Shown here piece after piece: positions 53,501 through 63,664 of a stretch of 64,000 nucleotides of DNA. The position numbers and the translations under genes are program-made. Under the pieces are notes generated by a model, which was not told the origin of the DNA, made no database searches, and was given only the letters and a program-made list of their open reading frames with translations. Position 1 is the stretch's first letter, and every line of letters begins with the position of its first letter. The stretch is taken from positions 930,001 through 994,000 of the forward strand of contig NC_083535.1 in NCBI RefSeq assembly GCF_032362555.1, in the 5' to 3' direction. Origin of the DNA: Amyelois transitella. Its lineage: Eukaryota; Arthropoda; Insecta; Lepidoptera; Pyralidae.

Positions 53501-56500
53501 AATTACAAGTAATTACTTTAACGTGGGGCATGTCTGTACTGTTTGCGTCACCATATGAACAATGCAATAAATTATTGAGTATTGAGATATATGTCTTCAG
53601 CAATAAACATACATAGCACCCGCCACGACCGTGCAGCAAGTCTTCTCCGGGAAGTTGTCTTTGGCCGGCTGAATGTAGTCCACGGTCACGTTCACCTTCT
53701 TCCCCACCAGCTTCTTGCGGAGAAACTCCCGCGCCTCGAACATCCAGGGAATGTCGTACAGTGGCTTGAAGCCTTTTGGACGCGGCGACTGCTTGCCCTC
53801 GTCGTCTGGGCTGTTCCTAAATAGTACGAAAAGGAATATTATAAACTACCTATTGTACTAAAATTAAATTTAATTGTGCCGTGTGGTTTTCGGCAACAAT
53901 AGAAAATAGAATACGACTACTCCAACTCTTTCTTCGTGGATGTCGTAAAAGGCGACTAAGGGTTTGGTTTATAAACTTGGGATTCTTCTTTACCGCGACG
54001 GGCTAACAACCTGATGACTGTTACTATTTGAATCCAAATTCTATCATTACGCCTAAAAGCCGAACGGGGCTTATTCAAGACAGGCTCCGTCTGCCCCGCA
54101 AGGGGCACACACGTGATTATATGTAAGCGTGTAAGAAAAATCGAACAAAAAAAAAAAAAAGAAAACATACTTTTCTCTGGGCGGCCTGATGCTGGCCAAG
54201 AAGATCTTCTTCGTCGCGTTATTGGGCATCTTCACCACCAGGGCGTCACCGTTCACCACTTCCATGACAGTGGCGGTGAACTCCTTGTCCTTGGCCGCTA
54301 TGATGGGCGCGTTGCTCACGTAGTTAGTCCAGATGCGCAGCTTGGCGTCCTTCGCCGCCTTCTCAGCCTGCCTGAGGGTGGACGCGCCTGGAACAAAAGA
54401 AACATACATACATATGGTCACGTCTATATCCCTTGCGGGGTAGACAGAGCCAACAGTCGAAAAGACTGAATGGCCACGTTCAGCTATTTGGCTTAATGAT
54501 AGAATTGAGATTCAAATAGTGACAGGTTGCTAGCCCATCGCCTAAAAAGTATCCCAAGTTTGTAAGCTTATCCCTTAGTTAACAAAAGAAAAATTGTTTA
54601 AAAGACTGTCTAGTCTAGTTTTAATACTAGCTGTTAATTTAAATTGTTTAATTTAGCAATTTAGCCTAGGAATAAAAATAAACACGCCCATTTTAATGAA
54701 TCATTAGCCAAATGCCAACGGACATTTTGCTTTTTACATATTAAAATATAAACTAGTTTTTTTTTTCTGACACACAGTTCCTGATGTATGCGTAAACATC
54801 CAGGTTGCATTTTTGTAACCTAGTGACAGTGCCACCAGTCTTGAATTGACTGATAAGTCACGCTCAGCTGTTTGGCTTAGTGATAGAATTGAGATTCAAA
54901 TAGTGACAGGTTGCTAGCCCATCGCCTAAAAATTGAATCCCAAGTTTATAAGCCTATCCCTTAGTCGCCTTACTTTACTTCTAAATAATATAATTATAAA
55001 AAAATACTGGAAAACATAATTCCGGTAAGCCTCATTGAAACGTGAAGCCATACTGGAACACTCAAATTACTTCGGAGACGGGTAAGCGCACACGGTTCAG
55101 CTTACCATTTAAAAGAATGCATTGTAATCATTTGCGTACATTCTACAATGATAATGCGCGTTAATGCGGAGTTCTGACGCCAAAGTGTTTTATGTAAGTA
55201 TTCTTTAAGAATACAATGGTTTTCGCTAAATTGTTAACGTTTTCGTAAGAGGTCAAGTCAGGTTTGCATGAATAGAGTTATATGAATGTGAATGATACGA
55301 GAGATGTAGGAGATCATGGCGAGTGGAAAGATGTAGTCTCTGTCTACCCCTCCGGGAAAAAGGCGTGATTTTATGTATGTATGCCAAGTCAAGAGTGCTC
55401 AAAACCGTCAAATTAGCGTGAAAACATTGCTGAATGCGGACGAAGCAAATTAATTACAAAGAATCACAGTGGAAAGATATTGTCTCTGCCTACCACTCCG
55501 GGGAAGAGTAGCGGCGGCGTAAACTGCACTGCAGCGTTTGCATCAACGCTGCAGTGCAGTTTACGCCGCCGCTTCTTATACACTGGTTCTTTGGCACAGG
55601 CTAGCAACCTGTCACTATTTGAATCACAATTCTATCATTAAGCCAAACAGCTGAACGTGGCCTTTCAGTCTTATCAAGACTGTTCTCTATATCTACCCCG
55701 CAAGGGGTATTGACGTGATTATATATATGTACATGACATGTATGTATGTTAATGCAAAAATCTCACCAGACTCCATGACAGCTAGCGATGTACATCCTAC
55801 TACTATTATAAAGGCGAAAGTTTGTATGGATGTATGGATGTTTGTTACTCTTTCACGCAAAAACTACTGAACCGATTACCATGAAATTTGGTATGTAGGT
55901 AGCTGAAGACCCAGAATAACACATAGGCTACTTTTTATCCCAGAGTTCCCGCGGGATTGATAGGGTTTCCATGCGGACGAAGTCGCGGGCGGCCTCTAGT
56001 GTATGTATATATATAAAAATCTCACCAGACTTCATGACAGCTAGCGACCAATCCACGCATCTGCCGAACCCCTGCCTCAGCAGCGCTTCAGCGATGTTCC
56101 CCTGAGGGTGCAATATGGTGCCCACGAACACGTTGTTGTTCACCGACTCCAGCACCACCTCCACGTCTTTCTGGAGAAGGCGGGACTCGACGAAGTAGCG
56201 GGCTTCGTCCGCGTACGGCTCCGAGTCGCCATCTTGTTTTACGGTTGGACACTGTTTTTGTGAAAAGAAAATGTTAATTACATTGACAGAGTTCATAAAT
56301 ATTGGGTGTTAAAGATTTTATGACTATTAAGACTGCTTTGTTCTTAATAACATACATACATACATCATGTGTGTCTCCCATTGGGGTACATACCTACATA
56401 CATAAAATCACGTCTCTTTCCCGCTGCCCTGGTATAACTAAAATGCCGTTATCTGCCAAATCCTTGTTTTAAGTAAAACGTCAAAAACTGCGGCAAAAAT

Positions 56501-59168
56501 TTAAACTGATGCCATTCATCAATGAGAACGCCTATTTATGACTTAAAGGTAACAAAAAGTCGTATATACAGATTGAAAGAGATTTTTTTTCTTATTTTAC
56601 TGGTAAAAATGGTGTAAATCCTGATGTCAGATAATGGCATTTTAGTTATACCACGGCAGCCGGAGGGGTAGTCAGAGACTACCTCTTTCCACTTGCCACG
56701 ACCTCTGCATATTTCCTTCGCTTGTATAACTCACCCTGATTCCAGACAGCATCAAAGTGATCTGGTAGTAGTCTGGAAGCAGACACACACGAAGCGTGGA
56801 GCCGTCTCTCACGTACTCTATGATAGCCTTGATCGGGTGACCGTTGTGCTTGTTCACAAACTGCTTCGGATTGTCGATGGTCGGTTTGATTTCACGCACG
56901 TGGTCCTGACGGAGAGAGGAATATTGATTATTTGACGGCCTTTGTGGCGCAGCGGTAGTGTGCTTGTCTGTGTCAACGGGGGTTCGAATCCCGGCCAGGG
57001 CATGGTGGGAAAATAACTTTTTCTGATTGGCCTGGGTCTTGGATGTTTATTTATATGAGTACTTATTATAAAATATAGTATGATTGAGTTGGTATCTCGT
57101 AACACAAGTCTCGAACTTCGAGGCTAACTCAATCAGTGTAATTTATATTGTTTTGTAATTAATTTATAACTATTTTTGTATTGTAACCATTATGGATAGC
57201 AACGATAGCGATTTTTGACAACTGTTGGTCTTCCTGATAAATAAAATAGAATTTTAGAAAATTTGGTACCTAAATGTAATTAATTTTCCATTCCAACAAG
57301 AGCGCCTGTAGTAGAATCTGTATGTTGCCAGGTTAAATTGCGTTTGGCGCAAAACGGCACAGGTTCGAATCCCAACCCGACCATGTACCAATGACTACTT
57401 TCTCAGTTAGGTACATTAGTTTGAATACTAATCTACGATCTTACGGTGAGCGAAAACATCGTGAGGAAACCTGCACATTCAGGCAACTGGATGTGTAACC
57501 ATGATCGATCCAATGCAGGTAAGGTTCCACTGCAAAGGTTGCGGAGGTCAGATGGGAGTCGCTTTGTGTTAAAAACTGTCTCACCCAATCTATGGTCGAA
57601 GTCATACCCCGGGATCCTCTCCAGAATGATGAGGATGTAACCGGGACTAAAGCCAGGAGGAAGAAGGTATCACTTATTGACGTCACATAACTTTAATCTA
57701 TATCAACTACCGCTTCGAAAATGCATGTGTAGAAGAAGCCTCAACAAACTACACTGCAGCATTTTCACCGGACGTCAATTTACTAATATTTTATCTTTGG
57801 ATGTACCTAGTTTCACTCTCTGCCACTAAATTTAGAGGCCCCGAGTTCGATTTTACCGACACAACATTGTCCACTCCGCCATGACATCAGTTTGAGACGC
57901 AAATCATCTTACGACGTTAGACGTTTCTCCAAAGAAACCCTGGCTGGAGACCATGACTCACCTGCAGATCCGACCCCCAAATGCCCTTGCCCTGTGACTT
58001 GGCGACGTCTTCGATCTCCACGAGCCTCTTCAGCTGAGGAATGTTTCTGCCGCCCTCCCTCACCCTGACCAGCCCTTCAGCGAGCAGGGCGTCTGTCACA
58101 TTCTCGTCCTGTGACAGGAATACCGATTATTGTTAACACGAAGCCTGCCATAGTAGATTTGCTAATACAAAGATTATATACCTGTCAGTCACCGGTGACT
58201 GACATGACAGTCTGTGTTAAATCAACTGCGTTCTCAATTCCATCATAAAGCCGAACAGCTGAACGTGGCCTTTCAGTGTTTTCAAGTCTGTTGGCTCTGT
58301 CTACCCCGCAAGGGATGTAGACGTGATTATATGTAGGTATGTATGTTAACTGCGTCTTCGTTCGCCTTCGTTAATGTCAATAAATAAAAGATGGCCACCT
58401 AAAATTATAATATGAGGTAGTTTTTAAATTGGACCAAGCCTAAAATATCAGGGAAAATCGCATTTCAATCCGTTAGGTAGATATAGACAGAAAAATAGAT
58501 AAAACTCTTTATTGCACCATAAGAGTAAAACATACAAAACAGCACAAAGCAGATACGAGTTGTTGCAAAGGCGGACTTATCGCTAATGCAATCTCTTCCA
58601 GTCAAATAAGCAATAATCAGTTAGGTAAGCAATAGTTTTCGCGTTATTTGAGTACAAATATGCATACATACATACATATGGTCACGTCTATGTCCCTTGC
58701 GGGGTAGACAGAGCCAACAGTCTTGAAAAGACTGAATGGCCACGTTCAGCTATTTGGCTTAATGATAGAATTGAGATTCAAATAGTGACAGGTTGCTAGC
58801 CCATGGCCTAATAAAAAGAATCCTAAGTTTGTAAGCCTATCCCTTAGTCGCCTTTTACGACATCCATGGAAAAGAGATGGAGTGTTCCTATTCTTTTTTG
58901 TATTGGTGCCGGGAACCACACGGCACTGGAATGGCACAGGAGGAATTAAATGTATAAGTTGTATAATTTTATCTTTCACATACAAACACACACACACAAG
59001 AAAATTCTTACCTTTGTGGGGTCTTTTCCAGCCCAGACGGTGCCGTATTCTCTGGTGGCCGAGTTGGGGGGCTTCTCGGCGGTGAAGATCACTTCCTTCC
59101 CCACCAGCTTCTTCCTCAAGAACTCCCGGGCTTCCCACGCGTACGGCTCATCTTTTGTCTCGATATCA
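50379..59168 (-). CDS. Tudor-SN: Tudor-SN / SND1 (staphylococcal nuclease-like and Tudor domain protein), 5' end missing
   Basis: Nine exons in phase (59012-59168, 57962-58108, 56735-56905, 56026-56251, 54171-54387, 53613-53816, 52088-53066, 51188-51427, 50379-50552) give about 837 codons plus TAG. Homologues have about 880-910 residues, so the first exon(s) with the start codon lie beyond the right edge or were not recognised in 59169-64000. Order: rest of SN1 ([18 protein letters not shown]), SN2 ([25 protein letters not shown]), SN3 ([39 protein letters not shown]), SN4 ([37 protein letters not shown]), a Tudor domain ([27 protein letters not shown]) that binds symmetric dimethylarginine, and the split SN5 ([14 protein letters not shown]). 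It acts in RNA silencing, splicing and transcription co-activation, and as a nuclease on edited RNA. Introns are rich in SINE-A. Confidence 0.96.
50929..51070 (-). mobile_element. LINE-2 family 3' end
   Basis: TTTATTTTCATAATTGGATA, TCACTTATTGACATCACATA, CCGCTTCCAAAGCGCATGTG, ACACTGCAGCATTTTCACCG. Confidence 0.7.
51188..51427 (-). CDS. Tudor-SN: Tudor-SN visible exon 8
   Basis: 80 codons, [20 protein letters not shown] to NTNTDLGK; acceptor AAACAG, donor AAG|GTATTG. Confidence 0.94.
51483..51628 (+). mobile_element. LINE-1 3' end
   Basis: AAACCGCCGAGCTTGCATGA, GTTATGAATGTGGATGAAGC, GGGAAGAGGCGTGATTTTAT then GTATGTATG. Codes the intact LINE-1 C-terminus. Confidence 0.8.
51827..52045 (+). mobile_element. 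SINE-A, internally deleted
   Basis: CGTGATGTGGTTCCCGGCAA to GATATAGACATGACCATATT. Confidence 0.75.
52088..53066 (-). CDS. Tudor-SN: Tudor-SN visible exon 7 (979 nt)
   Basis: [20 protein letters not shown] to [13 protein letters not shown]4 and the Tudor domain. Acceptor CCCTACAG, donor GAG|GTGAGT. Confidence 0.96.
53613..53816 (-). CDS. Tudor-SN: Tudor-SN visible exon 6
   Basis: [20 protein letters not shown] to [11 protein letters not shown] chose the donor AT|GTATGT because it alone keeps phase with the next exon. Confidence 0.93.
53876..54122 (+). mobile_element. SINE-A, full-length, diverged
   Basis: GTGCCGTGTGGTTTTCGGCA to GGGCACACACGTGATTATAT. Confidence 0.75.
54171..54387 (-). CDS. 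Tudor-SN: Tudor-SN visible exon 5
   Basis: [20 protein letters not shown] to ASIRPPRE; acceptor TGTTCCAG, donor AA|GTATGT. Confidence 0.94.
54402..54578 (-). mobile_element. SINE-A, 5'-truncated
   Basis: ACATACATACATATGGTCAC, TATATCCCTTGCGGGGTAGA to AAGTTTGTAAGCTTATCCC. Starts about 15 nt from the exon 5 acceptor. Confidence 0.8.
54828..54970 (-). mobile_element. SINE-A internal fragment
   Basis: ACTGATAAGTCACGCTCAGC, ATTCAAATAGTGACAGGTTG to TATCCCTTAGTCGCCTTA. Confidence 0.7.
55255..55382 (+). mobile_element. LINE-1 3' end, diverged
   Basis: GGTTTGCATGAATAGAGTTA, GTAGTCTCTGTCTACCCCTC, AAGGCGTGATTTTATGTATG. Confidence 0.65.
55510..55573. repeat. Perfect 29-bp inverted repeat with 6-nt loop
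   Basis: AGCGGCGGCGTAAACTGCAC.. at 55510-55538 is exactly complementary to 55545-55573. The arms match the ACTGCAGC / GCCGCTTCTT piece of the LINE-2 3' UTR. Confidence 0.9.
55600..55747 (+). mobile_element. SINE-A 3' half
   Basis: GGCTAGCAACCTGTCACTAT to GGTATTGACGTGATTATATA. Confidence 0.7.
55757..55789 (-). repeat. Duplicated Tudor-SN exon end plus donor
   Basis: AAAATCTCACCAGACTCCAT, GACAGCTAGCGA duplicates 56016-56048 (one change), the end of visible exon 4 with its GTGAGA donor. Confidence 0.88.
55795..55999 (+). mobile_element. Helitron-like element, family B, full-length
   Basis: TCCTACTACTATTATAAAGG to GCGGGCGGCCTCTAG, followed by T. Lies between the two copies of the exon-end duplication. 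Confidence 0.8.
56026..56251 (-). CDS. Tudor-SN: Tudor-SN visible exon 4
   Basis: [20 protein letters not shown] to [13 protein letters not shown]; donor G|GTGAGA. Confidence 0.94.
56337..56423 (-). mobile_element. LINE-1 3' end, split by a MITE
   Basis: Two TATG-type tails (ACATACATACATCATGTGTG and ACATACATAAAATCACGTCT), then CTCTTTCCCG; the element resumes at 56660 with CCGGAGGGGTAGTCAGAGAC and ends near 56730. Confidence 0.75.
56424..56659. mobile_element. MITE with 32-bp terminal inverted repeats and CCG target duplication
   Basis: Ends CTGCCCTGGTATAACTAAAA and (reverse) CTGCCGTGGTATAACTAAAA continue to TTATCTG with two mismatches in 32. CCG occurs on both sides (56421-56423, 56660-56662). 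236 bp, non-coding. Confidence 0.85.
56660..56730 (-). mobile_element. LINE-1 3' end, second part
   Basis: CCGGAGGGGTAGTCAGAGAC, CTCTTTCCACTTGCCACGAC, CATATTTCCTTCGCTT; ends 5 nt from the exon 3 donor. Confidence 0.7.
56735..56905 (-). CDS. Tudor-SN: Tudor-SN visible exon 3
   Basis: [20 protein letters not shown] to [12 protein letters not shown]; acceptor CCGTCAG, donor AGG|GTGAGT. Confidence 0.94.
56936..57147 (+). mobile_element. SINE-B: tRNA-derived SINE
   Basis: TTTGTGGCGCAGCGGTAGTG, GGGGTTCGAATCCCGGCCAG, TTTTTCTGATTGGCCTGGGT, GAGGCTAACTCAATCAGTGT. Confidence 0.85.
57340..57662 (+). mobile_element. SINE-C: tRNA-like repeat
   Basis: CAGGTTCGAATCCCAACC (B-box), AAAACATCGTGAGGAAACCT, GCACATTCAGGCAACTGG, TGTGTAACCATGATCGATCC, GGGATCCTCTCCAG; related pieces at 22437 and 2606. 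Confidence 0.6.
57667..57781 (-). mobile_element. LINE-2 family 3' end
   Basis: GTATCACTTATTGACGTCAC, ACCGCTTCGAAAATGCATGT, ACACTGCAGCATTTTCACCG. Confidence 0.7.
57962..58108 (-). CDS. Tudor-SN: Tudor-SN visible exon 2
   Basis: [20 protein letters not shown] to GIWGSDLQ; acceptor TGTCACAG, donor CAG|GTGAGT. Confidence 0.94.
58224..58350 (+). mobile_element. SINE-A 3' half
   Basis: ATCATAAAGCCGAACAGCTG to GTAGACGTGATTATATGTAG. Confidence 0.75.
58664..58927 (-). mobile_element. SINE-A, full-length with extra 5' sequence
   Basis: ACATACATACATATGGTCAC to GGGAACCACACGGCAC, then ACTGGAATGGCACAGGAGGA as at 45339. Confidence 0.85.
59012..59168 (-). CDS. Tudor-SN: Tudor-SN visible exon 1 (not the first of the gene)
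   Basis: [20 protein letters not shown] to [12 protein letters not shown]; acceptor CCAACAG with one leading base, donor AAG|GTAAGA. No start codon, so upstream coding exon(s) must exist. Confidence 0.94.
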
Positions 59169-59279
59169 CTGTTGGAAAACGTATTTGTTTATATTTCAAT
59201 CGAAAAGTATAGTCGGGTGTAGGGTCCTTCAATGAATTTGTTTATATATCCCATTCGAAGAGTATGGTCGGGTGTAAAG

Positions 59280-59400
59280 ATTCCTTTAGTCGATGACCTT
59301 GCATGAAGAGAGTTAAAAATGTGGGTGATAGGAGTATGTAGAGATCGTGACAAGTGGAAATGGCCCTTTGTGCAAATCGGTGTGATTTTGTGTAGATTCA
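59280..59400 (+). mobile_element. LINE-1 3' end, diverged
   Basis: GACCTTGCATGAAGAGAGTT, AGAGATCGTGACAAGTGGAA, GGTGTGATTTTGTGTAG. Confidence 0.5.
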
Positions 59401-60040
59401 TAATATTCAGTGGCTAGAAATCTATGAAGATATATGAACCTGGGTGAAGGTTGGTGAGCGATTTAGTACCTACTTTCCTTCCTTGAAATTGCAAAAAATG
59501 TGAATGATAACCTATAGGGAAGATTTTTAACGATATCATATGTATAACTTTCTTTTTAATCAAAGTATAGGGTGGAAAATAAAATGTAATAAGAATACAG
59601 GTATATTGAGAATCATAGATAGATCCATAAATTAACCATTTAACCGTCGCGGACAACTTGAGCCGTATATCGGAAACTTGGCTGACACTAACGCCATTTC
59701 AAAGTGTCCAAATTAATACCACATTAAAACCAACAAAACCATCGTTCGTTAAGGAACTGAACTCCTAAACTTATCATTAAATTAATTTATTTAAATTTCA
59801 TTGCACTCCGTGCAAAAAAGGGGATTTCATTCACTCCTCCCATTGGTGGTCAGTGAGTGAGTTAGGCGTTAATTTGCATTCAAATCATGCGCACAACTGC
59901 AACTTCAGTTTTACAAGTTCCGTGTGCACTAGGAACGTAACAATGCGCAATTAATTGCCACTCAAAAGTTGTCCCCAGCTGACAAACGAACTTCTGACGC
60001 TATCCGTTGAATAACCTAAATATTCTACTAATATTATACA
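59401..60040. other. No gene recognised
   Basis: Presumed Tudor-SN first intron or upstream DNA. Confidence 0.4.
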
Positions 60041-60307
60041 CTAGCTGTGCCCGCGACATCGTCCGCGTGGAATGATTATTTTGGGCATCATTGAAGCCCT
60101 CAAGGATGAATAATTTTACCCGTTTTTTTTTCACATTTTCCATTATTTCTTCGCTCTTAATAGTTGCAGCGTGATATTATATAGCATAAAGCCTTCCTCG
60201 ATAAATGGTTTATATAACACAAAAAGAATTTTTCAAATCGAACCAGTAGTTCCTGAGATTAGCGCGTTCAATCAAACAAACTCTTCAGCTTTATAATATT
60301 AGTATAT
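60041..60307 (-). mobile_element. Helitron-like element, family A (Lep1-like)
   Basis: CTAGCTGTGCCCGCGACATC at the left; AAACTCTTCAGCTTTATAAT, ATTAGTATA at the right. Confidence 0.8.
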
Positions 60308-60544
60308 ATTCCAAGTTTTTGAAGATGTGAGGATTTATTCGTGTTACTTTTTCACGGAAAAAATTCTGAAATGTTTTACATACAACTTTGCTGTAATATA
60401 GCTTAGATATTTAAATATCATAAAAGGTAAATAAAAAAAATACATAGATTTCAGGCAGATGACGATGATGATATAATGACGCTTCTATTCCGGAGCAACA
60501 GTCATACAAAATCTACCTCACCGTCTTTTCATGATAGTAACAAG

Positions 60545-60740
60545 TCATCTATCGCAAAATCCCACTTGATGTGACCCTCTCCGCATGACCGAAAACTCCA
60601 AGCATTCTCTTTTCAATTCCTGTCACCATATCTTCATACACGTCACAGCTTACCCTTACCACGCTGTTCCATATCCTGTCACTCAATTTAACGCCAATCA
60701 TACTCCTTAACGCTCTCATTTCCACCGCGTATACTAACAT
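60545..60740 (-). pseudogene. LINE-1 internal coding fragment
   Basis: Encodes AVEMRALRSMIGVKLSDRIW..CDVYEDMVTGIEKRMLGVFG, matching the region at 635-780 of the LINE-1 copy. Isolated piece of the post-RT domain. Confidence 0.7.
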
Positions 60741-60800
60741 TAACACAAGGTATATTTCAATGTTATTATTTATTATGTGCCTAATATTATGTATGTAAAA

Positions 60801-60980
60801 TGCGAGTAAGGGATAGGCTTGTAAACTTGAGATTTCTCTTTTAGGCGACAGACTAGCAACCTGTTACTATTTTCATCTCAATTCTATCATTGAGCCAAAA
60901 AGCTGAACGTGGCATATCAGTCTTTTTAAGACAGTTGGCTCTGTCTACCCCGCAAGGGATATAGCAGAATTATATGTATC
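60801..60980 (+). mobile_element. SINE-A, 5'-truncated
   Basis: GCGAGTAAGGGATAGGCTTG to GGGATATAGCAGAATTATAT. Confidence 0.7.
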
Positions 60981-61493
60981 TAAGTTATTTATTATTATTA
61001 TTACTGAAGAGAATAAGAAATGAACAATAAAACAACAACAATGTACCGAAAATTATTAAAAAAATATATCAGACAAAGCATTAAAATTAAAAAAACGGGA
61101 ATAAAAATACTCGCTACCCCATTTCAAACAGCAGTCTGGACCGGGATAAGCCTAATAGGTTCCAGCGAGGAGAAATTTAATCAATACGAGCAAAATGTAC
61201 GTTGTACGTACCTACGTATTGTAAATATTAAAGCCGGCTTATGTTCGCCGCTATGAGAGTACGGGTACAACGGTAAATCCCCTTTTTCAAATCCCGTGGG
61301 GGTACCGGGAAATCCTCTTTTAGTGTTACGCTACATTCGGGAAAATACACGATAAATTTTGATCCTTCCACTGTAGGAAATAAAGTGTACCTATGTCAGT
61401 AACTGAAATAGTATATTTATTTTTAAAACTTAGTTTAATTTTATTACTAAACACCGGTTAAAATTTTCAGTAAGTATTAAACTATAATAAGCA

Positions 61494-61665
61494 TTTTTAC
61501 TGAATTATCTATTTCCTTTATTGTTTGCCGGTTGACTGGAAGAGATCCCTTCATGGGATAAGTCCGCCATTGCAAGTGATTTGTCTCTTTTATAACTATG
61601 TACTTACTATTTTCTTGTTACTGTGTAAATTTCTATGCAATAAAGATATAACAAATAAACAATGT
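61494..61665 (+). repeat. LINE-3 3' end
   Basis: TTGCCGGTTGACTGGAAGAG, CATGGGATAAGTCCGCCATT, TATGCAATAAAGATATAACA. Near-identical to 30086-30263. Confidence 0.65.
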
Positions 61666-61920
61666 ATAGTCCGTTAGTGCGACCTAATCATAATATCATC
61701 ATCTGAAGCACATATCGGAACGCTTAGTATTGCGGTCTCGCAAAAAGTATTATTCATCTTTCGCTTCAGATTTGTTTGAAAACTTTATCAGATTCAAGAG
61801 CTGAACTTGCTCGGAGAGTTTGGCGGGCGTGCGAGAACCGTATAACGAAAAATAACTTCGTTTGCATTGTACAAGAAGCGACTATTTCGTTCGTCTTTAA
61901 GTACTGTTATATTATTATAT

Positions 61921-62100
61921 AGTGTGTGGTTCCCGGCACTAGTGATTCTTTTTTAGGCGATGGGCTAGCAACCTGTCACTATTTGAATCTCAATTCTATC
62001 ATTAAGCTAAACAGCTGAACATGGCCTGAGTCTTTTTTTAGATTGTTGGCTCAGTCTTCCCCGCAAAGGATATAGACGTGACCATATGTATGTATGTATG
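61921..62100 (+). mobile_element. SINE-A, internally deleted
   Basis: AGTGTGTGGTTCCCGGCACT joins directly to GATTCTTTTTTAGGCGATGG, then to GACGTGACCATATGTATGTA. Confidence 0.8.
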
Positions 62101-62225
62101 TTCCCGGCACCAATATATAAAATAATAGGGCCACTCCCATCTCATTTCCCGTGGATGTTGTAAGAGGCGACTAAGGCTTATAAACTTGGGATTCTTATTT
62201 TAGGCGATGAGCTAGCAACCTGCTA
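62101..62225 (+). mobile_element. SINE-A 5' half, head to tail with the previous copy
   Basis: TTCCCGGCACCAATATATAA to GGCGATGAGCTAGCAACCTG. Confidence 0.75.
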
Positions 62226-63374
62226 GCAATTTAATTACCTAACTGGTGATGATTTAATCCATTTTAATTTTATGTCACAACTTTCGCAAGAATGCAGCTT
62301 AAGTAAACTAATTACTTCATTAATTATTAAGTACACTATTAAGCAAATAACAAATTTATCAGTTATCAATGTAATGATTGATAATCGTTACTTAAATGCA
62401 TTTATTTACATTACTATTTCGCCTCATCTTTAACAATTTGTTTGAAACTCAGAAATCTGTATATAATCATTCCGATTTATATTTTTTTCAACTTCATATT
62501 TATCTGCAATTCGATCTATTCTGTCAACAAAATCGATCTATTTGTTTAAAACGTAAAATATTCTTAATATTGGCATGATAATAACTTATGTTATAACTTA
62601 AGGCAGAAGGTCCTTTAACTAGAGACTAAATAAATTAACCGACTTTGTATTACATGGATCTCACAACTTTTACGGTAGAAAGACTGAGCTGCGAGACTTG
62701 GGTTTTTTTTACAGGATGTTTTTGATAGCATATCATTTGAATAATAAGAATTTAAAATTATACTATTATTCTCGTCAAATTGTCGACTAGTTTTTGTCGG
62801 CGGCTACGCCCGCGTGAAATGTCCTTTTCCGTATGTAATGTATGTTCAGCGGTTTAGACGTAAAGGACAGATTGACACACTTAAAAATTTATAATACCTA
62901 AATTGTAGTAATTTTCAGTTCATTATGTCAACCTAACATGCCCTGAGTTTATTCTTTTAAAATATTCCTCTATCAATTTCATTCATAAATACTAAATGGA
63001 CAATACAAAATATTTTTACTGTTTTCTTGTAAGTGGATGATAGAATATAAACCATATTACGACGGATGATTTCAGTTAAGAAGCTCTCACTCGCCGACAA
63101 TAATGTTTAAGAGGATTTATATATTGTCATAACAAAAAACATATTATTAAGTTTAATTTATTATGTACAACCCAATATTGTTTGTCTATTTTCCTGGCGA
63201 AATTATTTTCGGGGGAAATTTTCATAGAAATAAATAATGGCCATGTTACAAGTTTCCTTTAGCTATTAAGTTTGGTTTAATATTCTGATGTACAAACAAA
63301 TTGAGTGTAGGTAAATGATAATTGGAATTGATTCTCCCTAAACCGATGGAAAGCTTGATTAAGCTACAATATAA
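62226..63374. other. AT-rich, no gene recognised
   Basis: A GTCGGCGGCTACGCCCGCGT piece near 62797 may be an old Helitron end. Confidence 0.35.
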
Positions 63375-63472
63375 ACTATTACCTACTTCAACGGATAATA
63401 TACGTCGTACAAAAACACTAACAGAAGAACCCTGCTCTTGTATTGTAGGTATTATTTATCTACTAGAGGCCG
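63375..63472 (+). repeat. Flank shared with the Helitron copy at 23416
   Basis: CTACTTCAACGGATAATATA to TATTTATCTA, differing from 23330-23415 by a few changes and a 4-nt insertion. Confidence 0.8.
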
Positions 63473-63658
63473 CCCGCGACTTCGTCCGCATGGAAACCCT
63501 ATCAATCCCGCGGGAACTCTGACATAATAAGTAGCCTATGTGTTATTCTGGGTATACAGCTACCCACATACCAAATTTCATCGTAATCGGTTCAGTAGTT
63601 TTTACGTGAAAGAGTAACAAACATCTTGACATACTCACAAACTTTCGCATTTATTAAT
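63473..63658 (-). mobile_element. Helitron-like element, family B
   Basis: CTAGAGGCCGCCCGCGACTT to AACTTTCGCATTTATTAA. Confidence 0.75.
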
Positions 63659-63664
63659 GGTTTA

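Noticed and set aside
61020..61256. 78-codon plus-strand frame
   Set aside because: Lysine/threonine-rich, AT-driven, flanked by repeats; no splice or family support.
61690..61900. Possible first exon of Tudor-SN
   Set aside because: GC rises slightly but no minus-strand frame resembles the expected N-terminal segment.
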